Below are positions 47,001 to 60,944 of a stretch of DNA of 64,000 bases, in pieces (within the stretch, counting starts at the first letter, position 1; each line of letters starts with the position of its first letter). The position numbers and the translations under genes are program-made. The stretch covers positions 7,444,884-7,508,883 of the forward strand of contig OU452239.1 in the NCBI GenBank assembly GCA_911728455.2, written 5' to 3'. The notes beneath the pieces were generated by a model that worked only from the letters and a program-made list of their open reading frames with translations, did no database searches and was not told where the DNA came from. The stretch comes from Marthasterias glacialis (Eukaryota > Echinodermata > Asteroidea > Forcipulatida > Asteriidae).

Positions 47001-50000
47001 AGTCTGAAATTAATTATATCAACAATAACAACGATTTATATTATTCATCTTGAGATAAAGAGGTGAGGCTTCGTTGCTTTTTGAAAATAAAATGTTAATT
47101 TCAGTCCTACTTTGAAGAAACATCATAAATTGAGTGAATAGTGAGTTTCTGTATTCTTCTGAAATAACATTCTTTTCAAGAGAAATATCCTGTGAGATGG
47201 CACGTCATTGTTTGCTTTGTGGAGGCTAACATACATGCCAATTATAGTTTCAGATAGTTGAAGGGATTGAAGGCAATTGTTTGATTAAGTATTTTGAAAA
47301 AAAGTTCCATCCGAAGGGAAGATAGCTCCAGTTTTAATATCAGAAGTTAAGCAAGTGTAAGAGGTAAGAAGGAGCAGAAAGAGCAAACACAAACTCAAAA
47401 ATAAATCGTGACAGAAAATAACGAAACATTCATGAATAATCTCTTAACTTATGCAATATCTTGCGCAATCAACAAATCAAACAAACGTGCACAATTTGTA
47501 AAAGCTGAAGAGTCGAACCGTTCTGAATTTTTAGATTTAGGAAAGTCGATCATCAAAACAATTGTTTGAATTTTAATTTTCTTTGTCAACAGTTTATCTA
47601 AACCAGGTAGGAAATTATGAGTTCCAGGACAAATATATCCACCTTTCAGACAAAAGAAGTAGCTGTCGAAAATGTTAAGAATTACGTTTATATTGTAGTA
47701 ATTGAATACACACACATTTTGTGTAAAATCACACTTTCCTAAGTCCTTGCTTTTTATTTTTTTGTTTTTTTGGTGCATTCAGTACGGGCACAATTTTAGA
47801 AATGCAGTGGGCACTACATTTAAAAAGATAATCATTTGATGCAAAATTATTCTTGACTGGAATGGACTACAAACTGCTACTTTATTTTTATTTGTGTTTT
47901 TCGTTACACATACTCTTGCACGAATAGCCAAAAGAATGTGCGGTGAGTATCCATGAAAATTTTAGCGCCAAGAATGATTGTTTTCTTCATAAATCAAACA
48001 ACATTTTGCCAACACTCTACAAAGACCTATATTCTGGAATGAATCGATTGTACATACATTGTCATAGAACGTTTGGTTATGCCTGCTCCCTTGAATATCT
48101 CGTCATCTTTGATCCAGGTATTTGTCGCTGGAGGGCGGGCGTTCACGTTGCATTGCAGCTGACGGTAGTCGCCCTCGCCGCATCGTATGTCCCTTTCGAC
48201 GGCTGTTACTTCTGGTTTATCTGGACAAGTATAAATAGCATTTCATTTATTAGTGGATTCTCACAGCAAAAAAAAAAACAAATACAAATAAATAAATAAA
48301 CACAATAAAAATCAACTTTCGTCCATTCATAGAGCTGCTGAAGCACAACAGCTAAACATAACAACAATATGTTTTATTTATGTATCACATGTATCACCTT
48401 TGACTGGTATCCTGATTGTTTTTGCTATAGCATAAAATATAGTTAAAATACTATTTTTCGCTGAGGCAGCTCTGTGAAACTTGGCCCTGGGATAAGACTT
48501 CTTTTGACGGTTCAAGCAATAGAAGTCACACAGATCAATAACGGTGACAAGTATTATTTTCAAGCTGCTCATTAGTGGCCAAGTTCGCACATGACCATTT
48601 GTCGACTAGCGGTCGATATTAACTGGCACTCATGCTCGAAAAAACATTGATTGAGTAACTGTCCATATATGCCTCTTGTCATCAAAACAGATCATTGTGC
48701 CGAAGTCTGTACGTCTCGTTTTCGAAAGAATTCCCAGTCTTCTATGTAGCAGGCAACAAATGAAAGAATGAGAATGTTAGTTTTTATAGACTTTATAAAC
48801 ATTAGGCACTGGCGTCATCACACCGCCATCTTAGAGTTAAAGCGATGGTGAACTTGGAAAACGCACATCTATGGGCATGTTTGACCATATGCTCCGAGGA
48901 CAGTTTCAATAGGCACAATAGGTCCTCAATAGTCAGTTCTTTGTTTTCATGGGTCCTTGGACGCCATTTGTGTACAAAACCAATGGAGATTGCTTCAGTA
49001 CAGAAACAATAGAATTAACAATAGAAGTCCTCGGACATAATGATGATTCACGACTCTGAGTGTGTGTCAGCACTCGATTAGTGGCATGCAAGATCAAAGG
49101 CACATCTGGCAGGTAAATGTCAGGTTCCAAAGGCCGGTTTATGGCGCGAGCCTGGAAGTGTGGCCTCAGATCTTGGGGCTGCCTTATGTTTACCTCTAAC
49201 CGAGGGCGCCCTACTCACATGATGTCGTGTGCATTAAAAGATATGTTAATGAGAACAATAACCACTCAATTAAAAAAATATATATATTACTGACATTGAA
49301 CAATGATTTCAATCCACTTTATCTCAACAGTTTCTGCATAGCCGTTATCAGCCAGGCATTTGAAGAGGCCACCCTGGTCCCGCTGCACATTGAGAATCTT
49401 CAGCGTTGCATTGTCGGATATCACTTCATCAGCTGTCAATGAGTACCAGGAGACGCTGGAGAACGAGAAAACCAGAAAAGTTATAAATCATGTACTTTGT
49501 AAATTGGTTGTAAGTCGGGCGTGCATAGTTTCCTGTTGTGACGATTGAATACTTTTAAAAGCAATTTAATTCCCCCAAAACAGGGTCGACAATTTGTTTG
49601 ACCTATTGCGGAGTATTGAAAAGTATAGGATAAATGAACTCAACACAGTTTGTTTACAACTTGTTTTAAAGTCAATTAGAGACTTTGGAACGCCAGGTGG
49701 CAGCAGACTTACCAGGTAAATTTCCACTATTTACGTAGTTCTGAGCATGCGCATATTTCCCCAAACAATGAATTTACCTGGTCTGCTGGTACCTACCGTT
49801 TCCAAAAGACTCCTTTTATGGTATAATGGTACCATATGAAATGTTCGCGGCCCTCCGGACTGTCACTAATGTTTAAGCTTATGGTTTTTAACAATATTTA
49901 TTATCTCAAAATAATGATATTCATAGGCAAATTGAGTGGATGGGCACCTTCTTATAACCTTGCCCCCGGGCATTGCGAACCCTAGCCACACCACTGCAAG

Positions 50001-52748
50001 GGTCTCTCATTATTACATCCAGAAAAAAAACGCAAGTTGTAGAAAACCCACAAAGAAAGCCATTGATTAGAATTGTAATTCAACGAAACAGTAAGTCCTT
50101 ACAAGGGTTTTGGCGAGCCGTCTGTTTCACAGGAAAGTATCACGTTGTCAGACTCGTTATACGACAGTTTTGCATCTTCAATAGAAGGCGGTGTGCCCCC
50201 AAAGGGCTGGGCTATCCCAATAATCGAGGGTGCAACTGTTCAGAAATTCACAAATAAAAGTGTTTAAAACTAATTTTAGTGAACTATATTAGGGCATTTA
50301 ACACATGCTGTGTTTTTTGTGTGTGTGTGTGTGTTTTTTTGTGTGTGTTTTTTTTTGAAGGTATGAAACAATAATAATTATACGAAAACCCTTTTCCATA
50401 AACTAGCAAGGAGAATTCCGATTAAACCCCCCAAAATAAATGGTTTAAGGAACATTCCGTTCCAATACCGCATCTGACAACGACTATCCATGGATAAAAA
50501 AAACTCCTCGTATTGATTGTTTAGTGGTAGTGCCTTCAGGCCAAAAACAAGTGTGTGTCACCTTTTGCCGCAAGTATGTTCCTACTTCTACTTCTACTCC
50601 GTTACTAAGCAAGATCCTCAAGTTATATGACATTAATGCACAGGAGCATAATATATACATGCAGTTAAGTGTATTGCTGAAAGATAGAAGTGCCTGGACC
50701 GAGACACCAACCCACATTGTGATGAACTCTGTGTGCTATACTCGGCCACCACACGATGCCTTACAGCTAGGTAAAATTACACAAATTATTTCTTTTAAAT
50801 TACAAAAAGGGATGATCTCTTTAATACTCCATTGAACCTATTGTTCCTGTGCACTTGGTTAAAAGCGAAACGTGAGTACAATCAATGTAAAGGGTTTTTT
50901 CCAATGTTTTCTTGAATGGACTAAGGCGTCATGCCATTAGCCTTTTTGAAGTATTTCGGACACTATAAAAATAGGAGTTCACTGTTTGGTTTGGGTGTAT
51001 ACAGACCAATTAACCCAAACCAACTTATGTCCTACGTGACCACTACATCTCCAAAATGGTGGACACATAACAAGCCATTTAGAGATGGTGGACATGTCAC
51101 TAGAACACGATGGTTTGGGTAAATTTGTATGTGTACACACTCAAAGCAAACAATGCACTCCTACGGTGTCTGCCGCACCTAAAAAAAAAAAAAGCTTATG
51201 GCTTCCTTACCGACAACTTGTAAGGTGATATTGATAGACGATGGTGCGGGTAACGTGTTGACTTGGCACGCGTACAGCCCTTCGTCATCCCTTGTTATTC
51301 TACTAATCCTCAAGTTGTACGTTGTGTTCGAATCTGATTCAATACGAAATCTCTTGTCCATGTGGACTCGCTGAGAGTTGAAAAAGAAAGCTTAGAGAAA
51401 AAGAACAGTTAATAAAATTATAAGTTTACAGTTGTCTGTAAAATATTACAGGGACAAGTATGTTTGCAACAATGATTATGAGGAGACTGAAAAATCTCTG
51501 AAAGTTCTTGCTCTTTAAAAAAATGTCGACTCTTATACATAGAAAAGTAGCATATTGAGTGACCAACAGGAAAGAGACCCTTGCAAATGACGTCTTTGAC
51601 ACTGCTGTTCAAACACTTGTTCCTGGTTCATAGAGGGGAGAATCATATCATGTAAGTGGATCTTCTGCACACATTATGAATTAATGGCCCTGCTACTTCA
51701 CCACACCTTCAGAGTAATTCAAAACCAAAAAAAAAAATGGCGTTTTGCAGAAAGGTTAGCACAACGATGCGTACATTCAGTGCCCACGAGGCGGAACGTG
51801 AGTTGGACACTCTTAGTGCAGTGTCCTGAGACAAGCTGTGGACAATAGCTCCGTGAAGGTGTAGTTTTTCTCTATCTTTACAAGCTTCAACATGATGTGG
51901 AATACTTACAAAAAAAAAAAAACAAGTTATTCTCTGAAATTTACAACAAAATGTAAACATGATGGTACTTTTTCAGTTAGTTGTATGCTATTTCTTGCAC
52001 AAGGATTGACTGACTATTCTCAATAGCAATGATGCATATCACTATAAGACATAGTCACAGCATTTGCCTATTAACAAAGATCCTGTGAAATCCAGGTTTG
52101 CTATTGGTTAACGGGAGACTTTTGAGGACGCTAGATGGCAGCAGACTTACCAGGTATGTCCATTGTTCTCGGAATTGTGCGCATGTTTACAACAACGTAA
52201 AACAGTGACAATTTACCTGGGAATTATGCTGCCACCTGTCGTTCCAAAGTCTCCAATTCTTCTAAATGTGACCTGTCATCATAGAGTTATACATGTATAT
52301 AAGAACTAGAGGGCGTACAAACCATGCGACACGGCCCGACAAGGAGCATTTTTTGACCATTGAGAAAATGGCCATTTATTTGCACTGGTTACTCATCCGT
52401 TCACACAGCAGCCATTTTCTAAGTGGACATTCGTATGCAAGTGACCCATAGGGATTTTCGCCCATGGTGAGTCAGTGGAGTTCCGTGCATAGCGAGTGCT
52501 CCCTCTAGTTCTATTATATAACTCTATGCCTGTCAAAGATATAATACCTCATTCTCCTCGCAGTTATTAGCAAGTTGCTGTGCTGCAACGGTTATGCAAC
52601 TTACTCATAGTTCTTGGTTTCACGAGAAGCCAACTTGCAATCGTACCAGAGCCCCGATTCGTGACTGTACACGACAGAAGAACTTCATCACCCTCGTGTT
52701 TGGATATCAGCACAGGTCCTGACGTTTCGACCGTAGGTGACCCAGGAA
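41084..52748 (-). CDS. Ig/FN3 cell-adhesion protein, lachesin/IgLON-like (internal exons)
   Basis: Seven phase-matched exons in gene order: 52748-52605, 51366-51211, 50235-50103, 49455-49295, 48220-48058, 43014-42914, 42295-42138; the eighth, 41291-41084, completes the FN3. Ig1 (first two exons): GDEVLLSCTV, SWLLVKP, then NLRISRITRDDEGLYACQVNT, the D-x-G-x-Y-x-C-Q-V-N-T ending typical of lachesin, DIP and IgLON first domains. Ig2: NVILSCETDGSPKP, FVSWYS, LFKCLADNGYAET. Ig3: LQCNVNARPPATNTWIK, DYGVYKCQATNILG. FN3: SYKLQW, GYTPIDDYILSYY, VTYEVTLKGINKYGDGD. Known role of the family: homophilic or heterophilic cell adhesion, often neural. The signal peptide and the membrane anchor (or GPI signal) were not found; the 5' end may include the modules at 62.0 and 63.1 kb. 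Confidence 0.8.
41345..41753 (-). repeat. tRNA-derived SINE with (AAT)n tail
   Basis: A third, more complete SINE of the same family, on the minus strand. The head has GTCGTGGCCGAGCGG and GGTTCGAATCCCGGTCGTGAC near 41,680-41,750, and the body has GGATGGGACGTAAAGCC. The 3' end runs into ATAAATGTAATTATTATT, which gives the tail type of the family. It lies in the intron between the two halves of the FN3 domain. Confidence 0.8.
43015..48057. other. large intron of the Ig/FN3 gene with repeats, no exon seen
   Basis: It separates the two halves of the third Ig domain. It includes one MITE arm near 44,055-44,115, a 65-bp minisatellite at 44,536-44,735 and A-rich tracts near 46,230-46,255. Open frames on both strands have no domain features. 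Confidence 0.55.
44536..44735. repeat. three-unit 65-bp minisatellite
   Basis: Units start GTGTGTTAAAGAATTTAGTGG and end TTTTTGGGATCGGGTTG. The first two are nearly the same and the third has diverged. Confidence 0.85.
49680..49815. mobile_element. fold-back MITE (GGCAGCAGACTTACCAGG family)
   Basis: GAGACTTTGGAACGCCAGG, TGGCAGCAGACTTACCAGG at the left; TTTACCTGGTCTGCTGGTACC and CCAAAAGACTCC at the right. It lies in an intron of the Ig/FN3 gene. Confidence 0.65.
50690..50762 (-). repeat. degenerate SINE head
   Basis: Reversed tRNA-like head with GTGTGGTGGCCGAG and, 60 bases on, GGGTTGGTGTCTCGGTCC in place of a B box. The body is not recognisable. It lies within intron 2 of the Ig/FN3 gene. 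Confidence 0.4.
52105..52528. mobile_element. two adjacent MITEs
   Basis: A GGCAGCAGACTTACCAGG-family element (about 52,105-52,255) is followed by an ATAGAGTTATA-ended element (52,274-52,528). The same two families are nested in each other at 38.4-38.8 kb. Confidence 0.6.
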
Positions 52749-55505
52749 CTAAAGAATAGAACAGATCTTTATCACTCTGCAACCGTGCATGTGTGCACGT
52801 TCTCAGGGAAGTGGGGTTTCACAGTGATTAATCTGGCACCAAAGAGAGATTGTGTTCTTTGTTATACCTTGGTTGGACGGGACGCGATTGAAATCTGAGC
52901 TTGAGCTGAGCCAAACTGAACATCATGTTTAACATTTATGTCGAGTGATTAAAGCGTCCGTTGGAAAACAGAATTTCCATTTTTGCTCCGTGTTAAGGCT
53001 CAGCATAAGCCCAAATTGTATTTGCCATTGATACGTTTAATATTAATGCCGTTTGAATTCAGATCTTTGGTTTTGGCTCCATATTAGGACCAGCTTATGG
53101 TCAGATTTTATTTTCCAGAATTATTAACACTCGTACTGCATTTTGAAGAGTAGGCTAGCTACAATTGTAAAGATGCAAACTTCCTCCGTGTATCAATGTA
53201 ACCACAGCGAGGCGGGCAGAAAAACAGTCTTGTTTCTTTCTGCTGAACAAAAAACTATGCTTATGACTGTCATTGTACACATAAGATTGAAATCAAAATG
53301 ATCGCATCTTGATAAACGCTTGTAGCTGCCAATGGCTGCCTATTTCAATGTCTCGGTTTCAGAAGGAACCCAAATCTTTGCCTGAAGATACTGTCCTGAT
53401 AACAAGAATGAAGTATCACTGTGTGGATTGCCATAAGGTTATTTATCTATGTTGCCTTGTCCTGTGAAAAACCGTGTTTGATTTTAACCTGGCACCAGAC
53501 TAATTTGCAAACCATAATGTCACTTAGAATGTTATGACAAATAAACAAAATCACAACAGGAAACAGTGAATTTTACTTCTATATTGCGATAAATCAATGG
53601 TGAGCGTTCGTGGTTAGTAGGGTGCAGAACTAAGACCAGCATGCTTTTGTGTCTACGCAAGGAAATAAAATGCACACATTTAATTAGTTTATGGCAGAAG
53701 TAAGTGCAGACAAAAGATGTTGTGCATGACCTTCTTACGAGTTGAACCACGACATCAGTTCTGATTGAAAACATTAGTCAAACCATTTATCTAGCCATAG
53801 CCGCAGTCGGATCCGTAACTTCAGATATGGAATAATACAGTATCCTCTGCACAAAATACCGATCTTGAGGTCATCCGATGACGTCATAACGCCATAGACA
53901 TTCTAACATGACTTCAATACTACCCACATAACCTGTAGCGTAATAATCAATACGTTTAACCGTCTCAATTTGTCACAGTTTGTTTCTCGCGGATATCATA
54001 ACCTTCGCTTTTAAAAGACTCGTCCCTCTTTTTAAATATTTACATAGAACGCATAGATTTAAAGACGTGCCATTCGGGCTTAAATGTTGCAATTCCTCAG
54101 TGGCAACGCTGTCAGATTTTCTCAGAATCACTTCATCCCTTTTCCATCTCCTCTGTGAGCGGTTTGCCAGAGGAAGCCCACGAGGCATAACACAGTAGGC
54201 CTTGTTTTTTTCTCAACCGAGCGTCGCCACCTCGTCTCTCTCCGGTGACAAACACGTGGTTGGTAAATGATCGCGATGAATAAGGATGAAGTTTGGGGCA
54301 AGTGATGGCCGGGTGCCCATAATTGGCTATTAAATACGATATCGGTGGGACGACTTCCATGGTCGTTGGCTATCACCGCAGAAGATGTCATCAATAATTC
54401 AGGCTCGGAATGGGCAATATTTTTGCTACCTTAACCGGAGATATCTTTCGGGGTGGATTAAATGTCGATGTGCAGTTGTGAATATTTGAAGAGCAACCCT
54501 TTGCCCAGAGAGTCCAAACTAACTTGCAAGACCGGTGTTCCTAGGCCGCAGAAATTATTCATGAATTCATCTGGCGTTAAATGTATTGGGACGGGTCGTA
54601 ATTGGAGATATTTGCCGCTGGCTTTATTCATGGAGTAAAAATGTCCTCTTTTGTTTTTGTGTTATGTTTGTTTTGGGTATCTTTGTTGTAAGAAGTGACA
54701 CAAACATACAGTTCAAAATAAAAGACTTTTTAGACTAATGTTTTGCAATGAAAAGAAAAGAGAAATGTACAGCGAATTGAAAAGTTTGTTTTTGGCCAAT
54801 CTGAACCTAAATAATTAGAGAAAGTCAGAAAAAATCGATGTGATCGGACAGACAAAGCGTTACAAAAATACAGGCAAAAATATGATAACATGCACATTTG
54901 CGTCCCCCCAGCCCCTCCCCCTACCCCCGTTTAGAACCCCCTTACAACAGCTTGAGCCGTTTCAGTGGGGTTCTGCACGAACTCAGTTATCTGCGTGTTT
55001 TATTTTTTATTTATGTACTTATTTGTTTATTTAGAAATTATTTTTTATTAAACTTCGTCTGCGACTAGTGATATGAAACAAAAGAAAAATAGTAATAATA
55101 ATAATAATAATAATTTAATGAAATAATTATTGTTTCGCAAATCATTTGAAGCTGTCGCAAGATATTCTTTTGCCCCAGAACAATCTTTAGGGAACTAACA
55201 CAAAATCAGGACTCAAGACCAAGCACCCCTCCGGAAAAACAAGGAAACAAAAAAGGAAACAAATTTTAAAAAAAAAACAAAAAAAAAAAAACACAAACTA
55301 ATTACAGAATTTTCTCGAACAACAACGTGCAGACTCATGTGCACTTAAGAAGACAAACAAACGAAATCTCTACAACACGATATTATCGCTAATCCTCCAT
55401 CAATATTTTGACAAAAAATGTTTACACTCTTGAAAGTTGGCAGAGAGAGAGAAAAGAAGTAAAATGCAATTTGTGGGATTTGAAACTTTGCATGGTGGAA
55501 ATACA
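52749..55505. other. upstream intron or flank of the Ig/FN3 gene, no exon seen
   Basis: No exon could be fixed by splice phase. A 71-codon minus-strand frame (53,973-54,188) has no features. There is an (AAT)n tract near 55,085-55,120 and an A-rich tract near 55,265-55,295. Confidence 0.45.
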
Positions 55506-55740
55506 ATTTAGTGAGGTTTGCGGAGATACCATGCACACAAAACTCTCTCTATGAGTTGTGGTGGCTCTGAAAAGAACAGCCTCGACGTTGTGATCAGTAT
55601 GCTCTGAAGACGATCAGAGCATACTGATCGAAACGTCGAATTGTTAATCTACCGTGTGTTTTTTTAGTACCATCACAACTCATAGAGAGAGTTGTATGTA
55701 CATGGTGTCTCCGCAAATGCCACTGAGTGACCCCTCTTCT
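55506..55740. mobile_element. fold-back element with perfect central palindrome
   Basis: Arms of about 100 bases: GGTTTGCGGAGATACCATG ... CTCTCTATGAGTTGTG and the inverse CACAACTCATAGAGAGAG ... CATGGTGTCTCCGCAAA. The centre is GATCAGTATGCTCTGA, six bases, and its exact inverse (55,591-55,630). No coding frame. Confidence 0.75.
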
Positions 55741-58700
55741 CAGAAAAATATATACTGAACCACTTCTGTTTGTGGAAAGGACTGAACCAGACAAGAGGAT
55801 AATTTCAGATGAGCAGGTGGCTTGATCTCCGGCTGATGATTATGACAGCTCGTTAGCGGCAGGCGGGCAAACGACCAATTTACATTAATATTGCAATACA
55901 ATAATAAGTATTGCCCATTACGCTTGCATTAACTGTTGACAACTCATTCCTCATGCTTGTATGCCGGCTGGGGGGGGGGGGGGGTTAATATGACAACTAT
56001 GGAGAAGAAATTCATCACAGTGTGAATGGAATTCCAGAGGATATACGAGTGTTTTTTTGTACTGGAAATAATATAGACGCGAAGGTAAATACGCGCGGCG
56101 CACACGATGGACCAATGAGCAACCTCCTTTTGACCTCCACACGTGAGGGCGTCCCTCTGTAGTGACGTAATGTGCACAGAGTTCATTGTAAAAGGGGGAA
56201 CACCCAATTTTGCTGCTTAATCGACTTGCAGGAATGTAGTGGGGCCCAAGGTTTGCAAGCAAGAAAGCTATGCAAGTTATGAAAACAAAGTCAACTCGAG
56301 ATTGGACTAGGTTTCAAAACCACCCAGGTCCTTTTTGTTGAAGACCTCGCTTGGTGGCAAGAGGTACCGACACACAAACGTACAAGAGCATTATGTCATT
56401 GAACCTTTATATAGTTTAAATTTAGAAGAAAAAAATATTATTTGTGAAACTTGATTCCAAAATAACTTTCTCTTTCTATAATTGTATTTATTAATATTAT
56501 TTTGTTTAATACAAACTTAAGTTTGGAGTAATGCTTTCTGACTTTGTTCCGTCTATTTAGTGCTGAAGGTGCTTACTTGTGCATCTCTTAATTAAAAAAG
56601 GAAGCAAAGCAATGTAATAATGGTATCAAAGGCTTATTTGAAGATGTCCTGGTTCAGTTTGCTATTCAAATGTTTAGGGTTTCGTAAAAGCACAAAACCA
56701 TTGTTTTGAGTGGTTGAAAGAAAAAATTCACAAACCAAGAATGGTTGGCATTTTCATCATGGATAAATACCGCGCCTGCTTTAGCATAAAGCAGAACTGC
56801 ACGATGGTATGATACGAAAGTACCGACAGTTCTTGTTGGACGTCACAGCAGCATCAGTTGTAATGCATATCCCGTTCCGAACGCGTCTTCTCCATTTCAA
56901 ATGAGATGCTCTTATCGTCACCTAAGAACCACCGTCTGGCTGCCCGACCCTCGTAAAACTGGTGGGAAAAATCGTGACAAAACTGAAGATGAGGCTGAAA
57001 TGCAATACGCAAGTTGTTTTTTTCACGAGTCGTTCGTTGGTAACGCGTTATTTTATTAGGTGTTGCTTCGGTATCCGGTTCCGAACCATTTACGCTAATA
57101 AAGTTTCTACATATTTAATTGATTTGACATAACCTGTATTTTGACGAATAGGGTGGTCGATGTGTCCAACATATATAGGAGTCGGCACTCTAAACACTGA
57201 TGGGCCAATCTACAATATTAACAAATTGACGCAATAACTGTAATGAAATAGGGGACGATTAAAGGGTTGCTGGCTGTTTGAATCTAAGTATACGCATAAA
57301 CTTTTACCAAAGAGTGAGAGGTTCCTCTATAGACCTTTATCATGGTCAGCCATTTTGTTTTTTCATCCATTCAAACTACTGTAACCAAACTGAAGCAGGA
57401 AGGGAGAAATAGTCTGGCCCCTTTTTATAGATTGAAAATTGAAACTATCAGTGTCATTTGGTATACAGGGAAACTAACAAAGACGGCTGCAGAGTGATAA
57501 AGGTCTGTTGCCAAGGCAGTCCTCGGTTTACTCCTGTGATAAAGAAGCTATTGCAGCGCATTCAAAACGTTGAATCAATTAACAAAGGGTAAACGGAGTG
57601 TAAACATTGGGCGGTCCGCAATTTCACAACTGTGTGTTGTAAAGTAGCTTAGTCAATTAATATTTTATTAAGACGGTTTGAGGCATTTTATACAAGCGGA
57701 AAAGCGGACATCGAAATTCTTGGTTGATAAAACAGAAAAAAGGTGAAAGTCATTCTGACCTTATTTTTACAACATAATTATACGCAGCGATATAGCCAGG
57801 ATTTGGGGCACAGGAGGCGGGGCATTGCTTTTCAGTGGGGGGGGGGGGGGCGGGTACCATGTTTTTATAATGAATTACATGACTGTATCTACATTTTTTT
57901 ATGGGGCACTGGAAAAGTGTGGGGGCACGTGCCCACAGGCCCCTCTTCCCGGCAACGCCGAGGAATTAACCATGAGAGCTGTAAAGACTAATGCAATATA
58001 TACAAACCAATGCATGTCAATGTTCTGTCTGGTTCTTAGGTGTTATGAACTACTGATGAAACACATCTAGTTGTGACAAGAATTTCCGGTTCAATTAAAG
58101 CTAAGATAACTTATTTGCGTATCTCGAAAATCACACTGTGTGAATTTAACTGATATGGCATTCGGTGAATGCAAGCCTTACTCATGTCTGAAAATAATAC
58201 TTCACTCAGATCGTATCTCCAATTGATGGGTAGAACAACAACATGCCAAAAAGGTTACATTATTAAAACCGTTGTTGTTCTAGGTAAGATAAACATTGAA
58301 TCGAAAGCGTTAAAATAGAATTAGAAAGTAATGTTGTGTTCCTGCTCAATTCAGTGAACAGCAACAACAGTTCTGGTCTGGTGAAACTGTGCAAATTAGC
58401 TAGTATTTTCATACCTGCATTGTCGTGTTAATATAAATATTGTATTTATTTATCATTATTACTTTGCAAAGTATCATTATGGGTAGGGTTGAAAATAACT
58501 GTGAAAAGAGGTGGTAAGGAATGTCATTTTTTAGATGTGGAGGGGGGGGGGACCTCGAATGGGAGAAACTTAACGCAATCAGGAAGGAACAGAAGACCCA
58601 GTCTGGTTGCAAGGCTCTTGTCCGGGATTCGAACCAGGGTCCACAGACTATATAGAGGTGAAAGGCAAGGACGAGGCCTCTTAGCTAACCTGAACAGCTG

Positions 58701-60775
58701 GAGGATTGGACATCGGGTCATGTGTCTTGTATCTTATTTAAGTTGTGAAAAAACAGGACTTGAAACATTGTTTATGGCATAGATGGCAGAACTTTGTGCA
58801 ACATTTGCAGCTGAAAGGAAGTCTAGTTCCTGTTCCATTTTACCCCTTTACCTTCAAGTGGCTGCAATAGAACGTTATCTCAACATGGAACATTACTTCA
58901 TACTTACCGTCTACATATGTAATTCATTTTATTCTATTATTAGCATTATTATTTTTGCTTTACTTCAACAAAAATCAAATATACAGTAACTGTTAGTACA
59001 ACACGAAGTTAGTGACCGTAAACGGAAGCGGTCAATAGGCGCGGTGTTAGTGCAATGCAGTGCAGTTAGTACATTGACGTGGAAATCGTGGCAAGAAACA
59101 TTCCGTGTTAGTTCTTTTAATAACAGTGCTACAGAGGTCTTCATCATAGAACTGGTTAATCAGACTGTTATTTACTGGCTACTCAGACTGTTTTCAGTGA
59201 TACATTTACGTACAAAACGATGGCAGGCACTACAGTTTGTCTTAGTGTTCATGTACTTTTGTTTAATTTCGGGGAAAGCATGCCCCATCAAAGCACCTCT
59301 ACGAGTTATGAATGTATTTTCTGATTGGGTTTTGTCTTCTACCCGTCCTGTATGTTTTAGCCAACTACGGGCCCCATTACTTAGATCTGCTTGATGCACA
59401 AAAGTAGCTAAACACAAAATAAGTTTGCTTACCAGAATAAGACTATAAACCAAAATACCATGTCCCATGTACAATCTGTGACTGGTAAACTGCTGGTTAT
59501 TATTTACTGCAGCAGAAACCGCAATAATTTCTGCTTAAAGCCGCAGCTCAACATTGGTAAAATGTCTGTAAATACATCCATTCTTTGCACGAATCAAGAT
59601 GTATGTAATAAAACCAACCTGTGGAAATTTTAATTTCTTTCTTTGTTTCATTTGTGAGAAAATGGTAAACAAACAAATAAATTCAGCGTTTTTGTACGCA
59701 TGAATTGTTAGGCAGAGTTTTTGTCTCGAACGAGACGAAAGTAAATTTTTGATCTTATATCATTTATTATTCAAAAACACTTCAGGCAGAAATACTTCAT
59801 GTAAAGTTTTCGACCATCAGTATCTTCACACCTCTTAACTCTGCGCTGCCATTGATGCTTGAATTATATTCCGATGGAGTGACGTACTATTTTCTATAGT
59901 ACCCTACATACACGCGTGTCATGTTACCAATATTTATTCAAATGCTTTTCTTGACATATAACCATCTTCTAGAGGTGTCTCCCTCACTATATATTCATTT
60001 TCAGGCCATTCCAAAAGGTGGCTGACAGCTCCTAATCAGAAAACAACCCTGACGCTAAGCCCCGCCTTTGACACCCCCCCCCCCCTCCCGTCGCCCCCAA
60101 CTTCACCCCAAATACACACACCACAACCATGCCACAACTAACAGTCGACTGGTGTTTGATCACAACTTATTCCTAGAAGATATTATCTACAACCTCCAGG
60201 CCTCAAGCATTGAGGAAGGAAAAGACCGTAAGTCTACCCACCCAGACATCAAAGGCTGATGAACTTTCAGTATCAAACAACAACACTAAAGCCCCGCCTT
60301 CCCCCACCATCCCCAGCCCCAATACAGACTCTGGATTGGTTCAAAAGGGATACACTAGATGTCAGGCCAGGCTTCAACCAAGTGTATGATTCATTGATGC
60401 TGCGGCAGACCATTATCAGACCACACATCTGGCCTCGTGACACAGCGCAATAAACAACAAGGCCGTATTGCTTAGCGCAGGGGTTGAAATGGACTCCCCT
60501 GGGGCATGACTAGCTGATGAAATGTTTTGGCAGAGTACCTGGGCCGATTTTAACTGGGGATACCCTGTTTTGAAGGGAATTGACTGCTTGAGGAACACAT
60601 GGAGTTTCAAAATTGTTCAAATTTAATTAAACAAGTTATTCAAAAAACACTAAAAACCGACTGTCAAAAATAGTACCCTGTTCCATCGGAGGGTTAAGGT
60701 ATGTTAATCTGTGCACATTCAGGTTTTCCTCTCTTACCAGCGTTGAGCTGGGCTTTATGAAGCTCTCTGAACCGT
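55741..60775. other. intergenic or intronic DNA, no gene seen
   Basis: Mixed-composition sequence with G or C homopolymers (55,971, 57,838, 58,542, 60,075). A TTGGAACGC-like sequence and short open frames occur, but none has domain features. If the modules at 62-63 kb belong to the Ig/FN3 gene, this is part of a long intron. Confidence 0.45.
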
Positions 60776-60922
60776 ATACTCTCTTAGATAGTTGGGTTGA
60801 AAATCACTCTAATTAGATTGAAAATCACTCTTTTCGATTGATGCCAGGGACAAATCTTTTGCAGTTTGTCCCTAGTTTTAATCGAATAGAGTACATTTCA
60901 ATCGAATGTTTTTAAGAGAGCA
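60776..60922. repeat. fold-back repeat
   Basis: CTCTCTTA at one end and TAAGAGAG at the other enclose paired GATTGAAA/TTTCAATC segments and the inner hairpin GGGACAAATC / GTTTGTCCC. Confidence 0.55.
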
Positions 60923-60944
60923 ATTCTGCTATTGCTGCCCTTAG

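Noticed and set aside
54128..54394. Overlapping minus-strand frames near 54.2 kb
   Set aside because: No domain features and no splice-phase fit with the neighbouring gene.
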